A stretch of 36,970 nucleotides of DNA from Candidatus Woesearchaeota archaeon (GCA_016935155.1 JAFGRQ010000017.1:1-36970); one strand, 5' to 3'. Shown: positions 1-6,731, counted from the stretch's first letter. Numbers and translations are program-made. The notes: a model not told the origin generated them from the letters alone.

Positions 1-1
1 A

Positions 2-436
2 AGACTTATTGAAATTCCAGATGCTCCAAAATTAGAATTGGAAATGGATTTACATCCAGACAATAAAAAAGGCGGAAGGAAATTTGTTACAGGAACTAAG
101 TTTTATGTTGATGAGGAAGACTTGAAGCAGATTGGCGATGGAGAATTAGTCAGATTGATGGGCTGCCTTAACTTTACAAAAGAAGGAAATAATTTCAGTT
201 TCATTTCAAAAGAATATGGAGCTTTCAAAAATGAAGGAAAAAAGCAAATTCATTGGCTTCCCGGAGACATGAAGCAAATAACGAAAATAAAATTGAAGTT
301 GGACGACAATTCAGACGTTGATTGCTTTGTTGAGAAAGGCGTTGATGATGTTAAAGTGAATGATGTTGTTCAGTTTGAAAGAATAGGTTTCTGCAGATGC
401 GATGCAAAGAACAGTTTTTGGTTCACACACAGATAA
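2..436 (+). CDS. gltX: Glutamyl-tRNA synthetase, C-terminal part (5' end outside window)
   Basis: This is the last 144 codons of a reading frame that is open from base 2. The sequence matches the C-terminal, all-beta anticodon-binding region of archaeal/eukaryotic-type GluRS. It has the 'HPD' turn near the start of the domain, an RLMGCLNF strand, an IHWLPGD stretch, and the closing VVQFERIGFCRCD...FWFTHR segment typical of the family's end. GluRS charges tRNA-Glu in the cytoplasm, and a tRNA-Glu(CTC) gene lies about 4 kb away. The catalytic Rossmann domain and its HIGH and KMSKS motifs are outside the window, so activity cannot be judged here. The stop codon is intact. The next gene starts 25 bases downstream on the same strand. 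Confidence 0.85.
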   Translation, partial: RLIEIPDAPKLELEMDLHPDNKKGGRKFVTGTKFYVDEEDLKQIGDGELVRLMGCLNFTKEGNNFSFISKEYGAFKNEGKKQIHWLPGDMKQITKIKLKLDDNSDVDCFVEKGVDDVKVNDVVQFERIGFCRCDAKNSFWFTHR

Positions 437-461
437 ATTAATAAATGAGTTAATTTTTGCA

Positions 462-818
462 ATGAACATGAAATTGACAAAAAAAGACAGACAATTAGAG
501 CACAAGATTTTTGAAAGATGCGATTCTGAACTAAAAAAAGAAGGAAAAGGAATAGGTGCAAAGCTTTCTTTCGATGTGCTTGGGTCCTTAGTTGTGGGTG
601 CGGTGGCTGGCGGAGTGACATATGCCGCAACAGAAAACATTCCATTAGCATTAAAAGTCGCAGGAGTATCTTCAGCACTTTCATTCTACGTTGGACTCAG
701 TGGTTCACTTGATATGCATAACGACGAAATATATCAGAAAATGGAACCTCGTCTTATTAGAGCAGGAATGAATTCTAAAAAAATCGCGGAATTGCACAGT
801 GAATACCATACATACTAG
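462..818 (+). CDS. Small membrane protein of unknown function
   Basis: A 118-residue protein. The frame is open further upstream inside gltX, but ATG 462 (or ATG 468) is preferred because it lies outside the upstream gene and gives the natural N-terminus MNMKLTKKDRQ. Residues 1-30 are charged and probably helical. Two hydrophobic segments follow, one Gly/Ala/Val-rich (LGSLVVGAVAGGVTYAA) and one around ALKVAGVSSALSFYVGL, and then a short polar tail. It may form a two-helix hairpin in the membrane with both ends in the cytoplasm. I do not recognise a family. It follows gltX by 25 bases and may be co-transcribed. Confidence 0.6.
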   Translation: MNMKLTKKDRQLEHKIFERCDSELKKEGKGIGAKLSFDVLGSLVVGAVAGGVTYAATENIPLALKVAGVSSALSFYVGLSGSLDMHNDEIYQKMEPRLIRAGMNSKKIAELHSEYHTY

Positions 819-857
819 ACTTCTTTAAATGCCCAAAAACAAGCTTTCTAGCCCGTC

Positions 858-952
858 CTTTTATAAATAGACTAGAAACATTTTTAAACAGAAACCGCCT
901 AAAACAGCTTAAGGGGGCGTAGAAACGCCTTTTACGCATAAGAGGTGCAAAA
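858..952 (+). promoter_or_regulatory. Promoter and structured leader of the histone-fold gene
   Basis: A TATA-like box (TTTTATAAATAG) lies at 859-870, about 85 bases before the start codon. That is a long leader for this window, where most leaders are very short. At 916-929 the leader has a perfect hairpin, GGCGT-AGAA-ACGCC, followed by TTTT. A second AT-rich box (TTTTTAAAC) is near 880-890. The ATG has the weak Shine-Dalgarno-like sequence AGAGGTG (940-946) in front of it. The hairpin plus T-run could act as an attenuator or RNA stabiliser; this is inference. Confidence 0.45.
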
Positions 953-1123
953 ATGGGAGATAGTTTAGTTGTTAAGGCGAAAATCAAAGACGTTGCCAAG
1001 GGATTTAATGTTTCTGGTGACTTTGCAGATGCTTTAAGCGCAGTTGTTGAAAGAAAAATCAAGCAAGCTTGCGACAGAGCCGAAGCAAACAGCAGAAAAA
1101 CAGTAATGGCAAAGGACCTCTAA
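953..1123 (+). CDS. Small histone-fold DNA-binding protein
   Basis: A 56-residue protein that begins MGDSLVVKAKIKDV and ends ANSRKTVMAKDL. A short first helix (VKAKIKDVAKGF), a loop with strand residues (NVSGDF), a long central helix (ADALSAVVERKIKQACDRAEAN) and the closing R-K-T-V-M-x-x-D-L match the archaeal histone fold. In that fold the loop-2 R/K-T-V motif contacts DNA and the following D-L caps the last helix. It is shorter than the usual 65-70 residues because the third helix is only just begun. DPANN genomes carry comparable minimal histone-like proteins. It probably dimerises to bind or compact DNA. It stands alone, with its own TATA box and a hairpin-bearing leader. Confidence 0.6.
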   Translation: MGDSLVVKAKIKDVAKGFNVSGDFADALSAVVERKIKQACDRAEANSRKTVMAKDL

Positions 1124-1180
1124 AGGTTCTTTTATTTTTTATAGAAATTTTTTGAAATTTTCTATTTCGAGGGCTCAAGA
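1124..1180. terminator. T-rich convergent terminator region
   Basis: The histone-fold gene (plus) and the MFS gene (minus) converge here. The plus strand has T-runs (TTCTTTTATTTTTT, then ATTTTTT) and a weak AGAAA...TTTCT hairpin. Archaeal termination mainly needs T-runs, so this stretch could stop transcription from the plus side. Confidence 0.45.
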
Positions 1181-1188
1181 GTATTTTA

Positions 1189-2571
1189 TTATCTTAGAAT
1201 TCTGAAAATACTCAGGGGAGTTAGGCTTAGAAGCTTTTCTTTCGCTTCATGTATTGTGAATTTTTTGAGATGATGTCTGGTCTCTTTTACCTTTCCGATT
1301 AGCAGCAAATAAACGAGAAGTCTGCCTGCAAAACTGAGAAGCATAACGAAAAGGATAGCGGCAATCCCCCAAATAAATATGCTCAGGGAAGCAATGATTC
1401 CGCCGGTTATTGCTCCTGCAAATCCTCCAAAATTATTCAAAATATGGAAGTATGCTGTTTTTGAAGCTACCTTTTCTCTTTTTACTGCATCAAAAATGAA
1501 ATTTGTTGCCGCAAGATTAAATCCGGACCAAATAAATCCGGAAAAAAATTCGAGGCAAATTGTATAAGGAAATATCAGCGAAGGATTGTAAATAAAAACA
1601 TAGTAAGATGCAAACCAAAGCAATGCAACAGCGGAAGTAAAAATTCCCGTTACTTTCATAGTTTTTTTGGTTCCATATGCGTCCTCAAATCTTCCCCACA
1701 TCGGCATGAAGATTATGCTGCTTATTGCTGCAGCTATGATGACCATGCCAAATTCAATTTTGCTGTAGTTCAGAAATGTTAGCATATAGACCGCAAAATA
1801 AGGGGTTGCAATATTCGCTGCAAAAGACAAAAGGGAAATAAAAACGGCGAAATGGCCGTAATTTGTTCTCCAAACTGTTTTTAGAAAATGAAAAAATCCT
1901 TCTTTTTTTCTTTTTGGCTCGATGTATTCTGGTTCGTATTGCTTTTTGAAAAGTACTGCAGAATAGAGCCTTCCCAGAAAAGCAATCGAAAACAAAATAG
2001 CGAAACCATAAAAAATCTCTATTTTTTCAAAATAATCAAGAATAAATCCTGCCGCAAGCGTTGCAGCCAACGCAACAATTCCTGTGATTCTGTTTCTCGT
2101 TCCTAAATACTGTCCGTAATTCACGGGGACAATGTCTTTCATCCATGACATCCAGACAGGATTTACAGAAAGTCCAGCTCCTATGAGGAGGGAAAACACA
2201 ATGATTGTGAGTGCAGGAGCCAAGCCGTGGTTTATTTTGAAAATAAAAAAACTTGCGGCAATTGCAAGCATTGCCAGCCACATCAGGCTTTGAAAAATAA
2301 CACCAAATATAACTATGTCTTTTCTTTTTCTTATTTTCATCAAATCCACAGACAACAATTCCGACACGCTGCCAAGAAGAGTAGGAAGAGTAGTTAAAAT
2401 ACCAATTTGTGCATTATTTGCTCCGATAGAAAGCGCAAAAGGAGTCATATATCTAAGACCAAATCCATCCATAACACTATACGCAGAACCTTCCTCTATG
2501 CTTATGTTTCTTGCCTGTTCTTTTAAGTGTTCTTCGTCAAGCGTCTTTTTTATTAATTCTTGTTTCTTCAT
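1189..2571 (-). CDS. Major facilitator superfamily (MFS) permease
   Basis: A 460-residue polytopic membrane protein with about 12 hydrophobic helices in two halves, joined by a basic central loop (EYIEPKRKKEGFFHF, near residue 220). The first half has the MFS layout: a glycine-rich second helix followed by basic residues (SVDLMKIRKRKDIV). The GTRNRITGIV segment also fits a cytoplasmic loop of the family. A polar N-terminal extension of about 30 residues (MKKQELIKKTLDEEHLKEQARN) precedes the first helix. The substrate cannot be inferred. Its ATG lies inside the end of the upstream membrane-protein gene, a 35-base overlap in another frame, so the two are probably one transcription unit and translationally coupled. 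Confidence 0.75.
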   Translation of the reverse strand: MKKQELIKKTLDEEHLKEQARNISIEEGSAYSVMDGFGLRYMTPFALSIGANNAQIGILTTLPTLLGSVSELLSVDLMKIRKRKDIVIFGVIFQSLMWLAMLAIAASFFIFKINHGLAPALTIIVFSLLIGAGLSVNPVWMSWMKDIVPVNYGQYLGTRNRITGIVALAATLAAGFILDYFEKIEIFYGFAILFSIAFLGRLYSAVLFKKQYEPEYIEPKRKKEGFFHFLKTVWRTNYGHFAVFISLLSFAANIATPYFAVYMLTFLNYSKIEFGMVIIAAAISSIIFMPMWGRFEDAYGTKKTMKVTGIFTSAVALLWFASYYVFIYNPSLIFPYTICLEFFSGFIWSGFNLAATNFIFDAVKREKVASKTAYFHILNNFGGFAGAITGGIIASLSIFIWGIAAILFVMLLSFAGRLLVYLLLIGKVKETRHHLKKFTIHEAKEKLLSLTPLSIFRILR

Positions 2572-3163
2572 TTTCTTCTGCAGCGAATCCCAAAATTAAA
2601 GTGGACATTCTCATGACAAACTCAATCATGACCACAAAAATACCGTAATATATCGCTTCTTTCCAAAGAGAGGTCACATCAAATAATCTTACAAACAAAT
2701 TCACAAGAGAAAATTGAGAAATGTCAGTTAGAAAAACTGCCAAAAGTGCGAACGGAACCAATTTTGCAATGTCTTTAGAGAGATCTTCATGATAGTATGA
2801 AGTTATCCTTATTGTTGCAACCAGTCCCATAGACAGAAGAAGAATGTCTGCGATTGCATTGTTTGACAAAGCAATAAGGAAAACAGAAATTATTGCGAAC
2901 CAAAACATAACAAATATCGGAAAAAGAACAAGATATTCGAGGACATAGAGGAGCACATTGACCACGTTGCTGAGTTTGCTCTTGAGCAGCCTGACTCTTT
3001 TTCTGAGATTAAGAGGGAATATGTTTTTTTTAGACAGGCTTCCATACAGCTGATAGACATAAAAAGAATAGAAAACCATGCCGACAACAACAAAGAGAAG
3101 AGTTTTGATTATGTTGGCTCCTTCCTCAAAGGATAGTTGGGACAGCACCTCTTGCAAAGTCAT
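2537..3163 (-). CDS. Polytopic membrane protein of unknown function
   Basis: A 208-residue protein with about five hydrophobic segments, at residues ~20-40, ~70-100, ~105-120, ~135-155 and ~170-195. A very basic loop (NLRKRVRLLKSKLSN) follows the first helix, which places that loop in the cytoplasm. No catalytic motif is visible and I do not recognise the family. The gene overlaps the start of the MFS permease by 35 bases, so it may be an accessory subunit or simply share the transcript. It lies directly downstream of the tRNA-Ser(CGA) transcript on the same strand, after a T-run. Confidence 0.6.
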   Translation of the reverse strand: MTLQEVLSQLSFEEGANIIKTLLFVVVGMVFYSFYVYQLYGSLSKKNIFPLNLRKRVRLLKSKLSNVVNVLLYVLEYLVLFPIFVMFWFAIISVFLIALSNNAIADILLLSMGLVATIRITSYYHEDLSKDIAKLVPFALLAVFLTDISQFSLVNLFVRLFDVTSLWKEAIYYGIFVVMIEFVMRMSTLILGFAAEENEETRINKKDA

Positions 3164-3201
3164 GTGGCTATTTTCTGTTCTTTTGTTTTTAAATGTTACT
3201 C

Positions 3202-3276
3202 AAAAAAACATGACGCCAGCACCCGGACAATGCCCAGCAAAGCTGTGCAAGCCCGTGTCCTGTCGTTTCTTCGAAA
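3202..3276 (-). ncRNA. Structured RNA segment 3' of tRNA-Ser(CGA), possible trailer or small RNA
   Basis: Read on the minus strand, the 75 bases after the tRNA form a nested fold. An outer GGACA/TGTCC stem encloses an asymmetric loop, and then a GCACAGC-TTT-GCTGGGC hairpin with one mismatch. The region ends with a run of seven T. A second copy of the tRNA 3' acceptor sequence GCTGGCGT lies at 3213-3220, just before the T-run. It may be a tRNA trailer with terminator structure, a small RNA released by tRNA 3' processing, or a remnant of a rearranged tRNA. No known family was recognised. Confidence 0.35.
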
Positions 3277-3361
3277 CGCCAGCGCCAGGATTTGAACCTG
3301 GAAGTCCTTGCGGACACTCGCTTTCGAGGCGAGCGCATTAACCAGATTTTGCTACGCTGGC
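3277..3361 (-). tRNA. tRNA-Ser(CGA)
   Basis: An 85-nt class II tRNA. The acceptor GCCAGCG pairs with CGCTGGC, and the discriminator is G73, typical of tRNA-Ser. The anticodon arm is CTCGC-CTCGAAA-GCGAG, giving anticodon CGA. The long variable arm is GTCC-GCAA-GGAC and the T arm CCAGG-TTCAAAT-CCTGG. There is no intron and CCA is not encoded. Its 5' 24 bases are also the last codons and stop of the upstream LAGLIDADG gene. I see no good TATA box in the 40 bases before it, unlike the other tRNAs here. Confidence 0.95.
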
Positions 3362-4036
3362 ATATTTTTCTAGCTTCCTTTGTTTTCTAGTGTGAGTGAA
3401 CCCTATCTCCTTTAAAAACCTTCTTCTGTCTTCTTTACGGGTTATGTGGAGCAAAAAATTAGTGTTCCACGTAGCTTTTTTCCTTTTGTATTCATATATT
3501 TTGCTTTGTATGTCGAATTCTTTTAACATGCTGCAAATTTGAATCAATCCAAATTTATTCACACTTTGTATAGTTATGGTTTTTTGTCCAACGTAGGCTT
3601 CACAGTCATAAAATGCACGAAGCCATTCTTTTCTTTCGGAAACCGATTTTAAATAGTTCAAGGGAACTCTCCATTCAAGACTATGAAATGAACCGTGTTT
3701 TAATAAATCTAGAACAATTGGTTTAGACGAAGCTCTGACTCGAAAATAGTTTTTTTCTTTTTTAATCTGTGGTTTTATTTCATATATTTTTTCAAATGCA
3801 AATAAAAAAGAATTTAACATTCTTTTGTTGTCTGGGAAGAAAGAAACATCATGGTGTTTGTGTGTTTTCCACGTTCTAGCTGAGACAAATCCATCTCCCA
3901 TCAAATATGCAAGTATTCTTGCTTTCAATCCGGGATATTTCGAACTATTTTTTTCTATTTTGTTTGTTTCATTTCGAAGAACTTTGCTCCACCTATTGAT
4001 TGCAATTTTTCTATTCCATTCAGATTTACTTAACAT
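3338..4036 (-). CDS. LAGLIDADG homing endonuclease abutting tRNA-Ser(CGA)
   Basis: A 232-residue single-chain enzyme with two LAGLIDADG-type helices: ILAYLMGDG at about residues 41-49 and WLRAFYDCEA at about 138-147. The acidic residues needed for metal binding (D in the first, E in the second) are kept. The family makes site-specific double-strand DNA breaks. It is clearly homologous to the protein encoded at 14951-15631: the two share the N-terminal K(I/V)A-NRW motif, FF-D-K-ML, IK-EKN and the region around motif 2. Most such genes sit inside introns or inteins, but this one is free-standing. Its last nine codons (YASVAKSG plus stop) are read from the 5' end of tRNA-Ser(CGA), so it looks inserted at the tRNA. 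A TATA-like ATATTTAAA lies about 30 bases before the ATG. Confidence 0.85.
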   Translation of the reverse strand: MLSKSEWNRKIAINRWSKVLRNETNKIEKNSSKYPGLKARILAYLMGDGFVSARTWKTHKHHDVSFFPDNKRMLNSFLFAFEKIYEIKPQIKKEKNYFRVRASSKPIVLDLLKHGSFHSLEWRVPLNYLKSVSERKEWLRAFYDCEAYVGQKTITIQSVNKFGLIQICSMLKEFDIQSKIYEYKRKKATWNTNFLLHITRKEDRRRFLKEIGFTHTRKQRKLEKYASVAKSG

Positions 4037-4116
4037 GACTCAAGAAAGATTTCTGGGTTTAAATATCTCACGCGAGGTTGTCTTGTGGGAGAGGTGGCCC
4101 ATTGTCCCACGCTGGC
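3354..4116 (-). mobile_element. Putative tRNA-Ser-targeted LAGLIDADG element with 8-bp flanking repeat
   Basis: The plus-strand octamer ACGCTGGC occurs at 3354-3361, where it is the 5' end of tRNA-Ser(CGA), and again at 4109-4116 in the same orientation. Together the copies bracket the endonuclease gene. Read on the minus strand, the distal copy starts GCCAGCGT and has a TATA-like box (TTTTAATA) about 25 bases in front of it, the spacing seen at other tRNA genes here. I infer that DNA was inserted near tRNA position 8 and restored a complete tRNA downstream, leaving the old 5' end and promoter behind. The boundaries are inferred. Confidence 0.4.
4076..4088 (-). repeat. 13-nt sequence shared upstream of both LAGLIDADG genes (copy 1)
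   Basis: On the minus strand this reads CCACAAGACAACC. The same 13 bases occur at 15671-15683, also upstream of a LAGLIDADG gene on the same strand. Here it is followed directly by TCGCGTGAG and an ATATTT box. The sequence just 5' of it, GTGGGA...TCCCAC, can form a hairpin. It could be a recognition site, an operator or a remnant of a common ancestor element. Confidence 0.45.
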
Positions 4117-4154
4117 CTATTGAATCGGAGCAGAACGTCAATATTAAAACCTTT

Positions 4155-4610
4155 TTATTCTATGTCATGTATTCGGAATGTAATATAGTAGTTCATTAAG
4201 AAATTCAAAACACCAACAACTGCACATGAAATAAAGTTTGCAAGGAAATAATGCATTTTCAGAACTTCAACTAGGAAAGCAAGAACACCTAAAACAGCGA
4301 TTCCGCTTAGTGTATTTATGATAAAAAACAAAGCAAATCCTTTTTTGTGTGATGTTTTTGTTCCCTTGAATCCCCATCGTCTGTTCAAAGTATAACCAAC
4401 AACGCTACCAATAACATATGCGGCACCTGCAGAAATCAAATACTGTATTTTGAATAATTCAACAAACAAAAGAAGTAAAACATAATCTGTTCCTGCAGGA
4501 AATACGCTCGTTATTGCGTATCTTATGTATCTGGTTAAAAGATTTGGAGCTCTTCCTCCTAGTGATGTTGCATGATTCAAAGCATTTTTTACTCTTCTAA
4601 TTCTTTTCAT
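4155..4610 (-). CDS. GtrA-like membrane protein
   Basis: A 151-residue protein with a basic N-terminus and four hydrophobic helices. It has the GtrA family pattern: RYIRYAITSVFPAGTDYVLL in helix 1, the AYVIGSVVGYTLNRRWGF motif after helix 2, and FLMNYYITFR near the end. GtrA-like proteins are thought to help move polyprenyl-linked sugars across the membrane for cell-surface glycosylation. That would suit a cell making heavily glycosylated surface proteins, but the exact role is inferred. The ATG is only seven bases beyond the 3' end of tRNA-Glu(CTC) on the same strand. A joint transcript cut by RNase Z would give a nearly leaderless mRNA. Confidence 0.8.
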   Translation of the reverse strand: MKRIRRVKNALNHATSLGGRAPNLLTRYIRYAITSVFPAGTDYVLLLLFVELFKIQYLISAGAAYVIGSVVGYTLNRRWGFKGTKTSHKKGFALFFIINTLSGIAVLGVLAFLVEVLKMHYFLANFISCAVVGVLNFLMNYYITFRIHDIE

Positions 4611-4617
4611 AATAAAA

Positions 4618-4692
4618 TACCCCTGTTGGGATTTGAACCCAAGTTTCCGCCCTGAGAAGGCAGAGTGCTTGACCGGGCTACACTACAGGGGC
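4618..4692 (-). tRNA. tRNA-Glu(CTC)
   Basis: A 75-nt tRNA without intron. The acceptor GCCCCTG pairs with CAGGGGT (G1 with U72 is a wobble), and the discriminator is A. The anticodon arm is CTGCC-TTCTCAG-GGCGG, with anticodon CTC. The T arm is TTGGG-TTCAAAT-CCCAA. CCA is not encoded. A good TATA box (CTATATAAATAGC, minus strand) lies about 25-40 bases upstream. The GtrA-like gene starts seven bases after its 3' end. Confidence 0.93.
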
Positions 4693-4737
4693 ATAAACAA
4701 ACTTGTTTAGAAGCTATTTATATAGATATCGCCCAGT

Positions 4738-5208
4738 TTATCGCTGATACGTTTGTCTTATGCATTCTTCTACTTCAGAAACCAATCCTTTATTTTTTTC
4801 AGTTCCATAATAACCAATGCAGCACTTAGCAAGAGGTGCATTAAGATGAGCATCATGAGGCTCATTCAAGTACAGTTCAAATTCAAAATATTTTTCTTTA
4901 TTTTTTTTTGATGTGTGAATTGTCAGTGATGAAATTATTTTGTCTTTTGTCATGTTTTCCGTGCTTCCTTTGTATTCCGAGCCGTCAAAATACTTGACTG
5001 CAATATCAGATAAATCGAGGCACAATCCTTTTTGTGCAAGAACTTTTGCAAGAACATTTGGCATAGCTCTTCCATGAGACTCAATGAATCTTGTAACAAT
5101 TGTCGGAAAATTGTGTTTTGGTGTCGGTCTTCTTGTCGTATTTGTTTCAAGATAATGTATTTCTCTTCGTCTTCGTCGCAGAATTTCATTTAGAATTTGC
5201 CGTTTCAT
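4738..5208 (-). CDS. Conserved-looking protein of unknown function
   Basis: A 156-residue soluble protein. The N-terminus is very basic (MKRQILNEILRRRRREIHYLETNTTRR), which suggests nucleic-acid binding. The middle and end look like a mixed alpha/beta domain (IISSLTIHTS, YFEFELYLNEPHDAHLN, CCIGYYG). No signal peptide or membrane helix is seen and I cannot name a family. A TATA box (TTTATATAATAA on the minus strand) lies about 25-35 bases before the ATG, so the mRNA probably has a very short leader. It is upstream of tRNA-Glu(CTC) on the same strand, but that tRNA has its own TATA box. Confidence 0.55.
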   Translation of the reverse strand: MKRQILNEILRRRRREIHYLETNTTRRPTPKHNFPTIVTRFIESHGRAMPNVLAKVLAQKGLCLDLSDIAVKYFDGSEYKGSTENMTKDKIISSLTIHTSKKNKEKYFEFELYLNEPHDAHLNAPLAKCCIGYYGTEKNKGLVSEVEECIRQTYQR

Positions 5209-5283
5209 ATTTTTGTGCCTCGGTTAGTTATTATATAAACTCTCGTTTTCCCATTTGAGTAGCACAGGACACCTCCACCAAAT

Positions 5284-5293
5284 GTTTATAAAT
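5284..5293 (+). promoter_or_regulatory. TATA box of the PD-(D/E)XK nuclease gene
   Basis: GTTTATAAAT lies about 22-31 bases before the ATG at 5315. This spacing puts the transcription start at or next to the start codon, which predicts a leaderless mRNA. No Shine-Dalgarno sequence precedes the ATG, in agreement. Confidence 0.6.
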
Positions 5294-5314
5294 GATTTAA
5301 GTGCCTAGTTTAAC

Positions 5315-6145
5315 ATGGACTCCCCCAAAGCAATCAAAAGAGTGCAGTCTGCTTCTTCAATCAATACATTCAAGCAATGTCCAAGAAAATATTTCTACCA
5401 ATACGTTCTCGCGCTGCCCATTGTAGAAAACATATATCAAATTAGGGGAAATATTGCGCACGATGCGCTTGAGCATTTTTTTCAAATCAACATAAATCAC
5501 ATCAATGAAAAAAATTTTGAAAAAGAGCTTAAAATAGCTATGCAGGAACTTCTTATTTTTCATTGGAGAAAGGAAAAAGAAAGACTTGATAAATTAAAAC
5601 TAGAGCCAGCTAAAATTAAATTTTATTTTGAAGAGACGCTTCACATGCTTATTGGATGGGTTGATTTGTTCTGCAAGAAAATAAAAACCACAAAAAAATC
5701 GTTCAAGGATGCATTTGAATTCTTGACTCCGATAGCTGAGCAATATTTTATTTCAAATAAATATGGTGTTCAAGGGTACATGGATGCTATCGAAATTCAA
5801 GAAGGCCACACAAGAATCATGGATTACAAAACTTCATCAAAGAATGAATTAACTGACGAATATCTGCTGCAGCTCGCAATTTATGTTTTATTGTACGAAG
5901 AAAAATACAAAAAATTTCCTGATGAAGTTGGATTGTATTTGCTCAAGCACGGAGAAAAATCAATCAAAGCAGACGAAAATTTGCTCAAGCTAGCGAAAAA
6001 GGAAATCCTTGCTGTGCATGAAAGAACGCAGAGCGAAGAAATTGAAGATTATCCTAAAAAAGAAGGTCCGTTGTGCAAATGGAGTTCCGGAAAGTGTGAT
6101 TTCTATGATATTTGTTTCGGGCAGAAAAAAGTCAAGGATTTTTAG
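5315..6145 (+). CDS. Cas4/RecB-like PD-(D/E)XK nuclease with Fe-S type cysteines
   Basis: A 276-residue protein with the layout of the PDDEXK_1/RecB-Cas4 superfamily. It has SSINTFKQCPRKYFYQY (residues ~14-30, first Cys at 22), GNIAHDALE with the motif-I His (~49), GYMDAIE and IMDYKTS carrying the metal-binding Asp and the (D/E)XK Lys, and QLAIY as the QxxxY motif. The C-terminal cluster CKWSSGKCDFYDIC, with the N-terminal Cys, could hold a 4Fe-4S cluster as in Cas4 and AddB. Such enzymes degrade or trim DNA ends in repair or spacer capture. No cas gene or CRISPR array is in the window, so a stand-alone repair nuclease is more likely than CRISPR adaptation. The 3' end overlaps the convergent gene at 6132-6470 by 14 bases. 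Confidence 0.8.
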   Translation: MDSPKAIKRVQSASSINTFKQCPRKYFYQYVLALPIVENIYQIRGNIAHDALEHFFQININHINEKNFEKELKIAMQELLIFHWRKEKERLDKLKLEPAKIKFYFEETLHMLIGWVDLFCKKIKTTKKSFKDAFEFLTPIAEQYFISNKYGVQGYMDAIEIQEGHTRIMDYKTSSKNELTDEYLLQLAIYVLLYEEKYKKFPDEVGLYLLKHGEKSIKADENLLKLAKKEILAVHERTQSEEIEDYPKKEGPLCKWSSGKCDFYDICFGQKKVKDF

Positions 6146-6470
6146 AAGTTTCTTTTTCTTGTTTTTCAAATTTTTCTATGATGTGAGGAAGACGATTCAG
6201 AGCATCTTTGTGAATACCCATTATTGCAATTTTTCCCTTGAGATTCAGTCCCGTTCCTCTGCAGCTGCAATCGTAGTATTCAGATTTCCCTTGGTTATTG
6301 AGATGATAAATTCCTCTGTGTTCCGGCTTGCAGGTTGTGCATGCTCCGCCATTAGAAATTTGATTCAAGTATGTCTGATAGACAAGGTTTTCATCAAGTT
6401 TTAAATCAAGACTTACTTTTTTGGGTAAATTAAATAATGCTCTTCCTATTTTGTCTGCCAAGGATATCAT
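6132..6470 (-). CDS. Small Cys-containing protein of unknown function
   Basis: A 112-residue soluble protein. Two cysteine pairs, ACTTC (CxxC) at about residues 44-47 and DCSC (CxC) at about 67-69, are separated by about 20 residues and could bind zinc or iron. The stretch between them (KPEHRGIYHLNNQGKSEYY) is polar and aromatic. The N-terminus may be helical (MISLADKIGRALFNL) and the C-terminal 25 residues are charged and helical. I do not recognise the family. It converges with the nuclease gene and overlaps it by 14 bases. It lies downstream of tRNA-Lys(CTT) on the same strand but has an AT-rich box (TTAAATAAG) of its own upstream. Confidence 0.55.
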   Translation of the reverse strand: MISLADKIGRALFNLPKKVSLDLKLDENLVYQTYLNQISNGGACTTCKPEHRGIYHLNNQGKSEYYDCSCRGTGLNLKGKIAIMGIHKDALNRLPHIIEKFEKQEKETSKNP

Positions 6471-6553
6471 GGAGTTCGTTGGAAATAACTTATTTAAGAA
6501 CTTATCGAAATTGTGAGTTCAAGGAGTCTTCCAAGTTTCGCAAAAACAAAAAA

Positions 6554-6674
6554 TGAGCCCGAGGGGATTTGAACCCCCGACCCCATGGTTACTTTCGGAA
6601 CCTTGTTTCGAAAGTTCGAAAACGAAGGTTTTCGTTAAGAGCCATGTGCGCTAACCAGACTGCGCTACGAGCCC
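6554..6674 (-). tRNA. tRNA-Lys(CTT) with a 46-nt intron
   Basis: The mature tRNA is 75 nt. Acceptor GGGCTCG pairs with CGGGCTC (two wobbles), and the discriminator is A. The D arm has GCGC/GCGC. The anticodon arm is CATGG-CTCTTAA-CCATG, anticodon CTT, and the T arm is GGGGG-TTCAAAT-CCCCT. The intron occupies about 6590-6635 at the canonical 37/38 position. It can form an inner hairpin CGAAAAC-CTTC-GTTTTCG and a relaxed bulge-helix-bulge at the splice sites, the substrate of archaeal tRNA endonuclease. CCA is not encoded. A TATA box (GTATATAAATG, minus strand) lies about 25-35 bases upstream. Confidence 0.92.
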
Positions 6675-6731
6675 ATTAAACAGACTACGCAGTGCAGGCA
6701 TTTATATACTTTCTGGGTGGGTAACAAAAGC

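Noticed and set aside
311-684. Antisense frames over gltX and the following membrane-protein gene
   Set aside because: Low-complexity Ser/Phe/Leu translations opposite well-supported coding sequence, with no promoter or ribosome site.
3202-3276. SRP RNA or RNase P RNA fragment
   Set aside because: The region is far too short and lacks the conserved SRP S-domain or RNase P core motifs.
3338-4116. LAGLIDADG gene as a true tRNA intron ORF
   Set aside because: The downstream tRNA-Ser(CGA) is complete from its first base, so no 5' exon is needed from upstream. The distal GCCAGCGT copy is only eight bases long and does not continue as a proper D arm.
5315-6145. CRISPR-associated Cas4 with a nearby array
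   Set aside because: No direct-repeat array and no other cas gene is present in the window. The protein fits a stand-alone RecB-like nuclease equally well.
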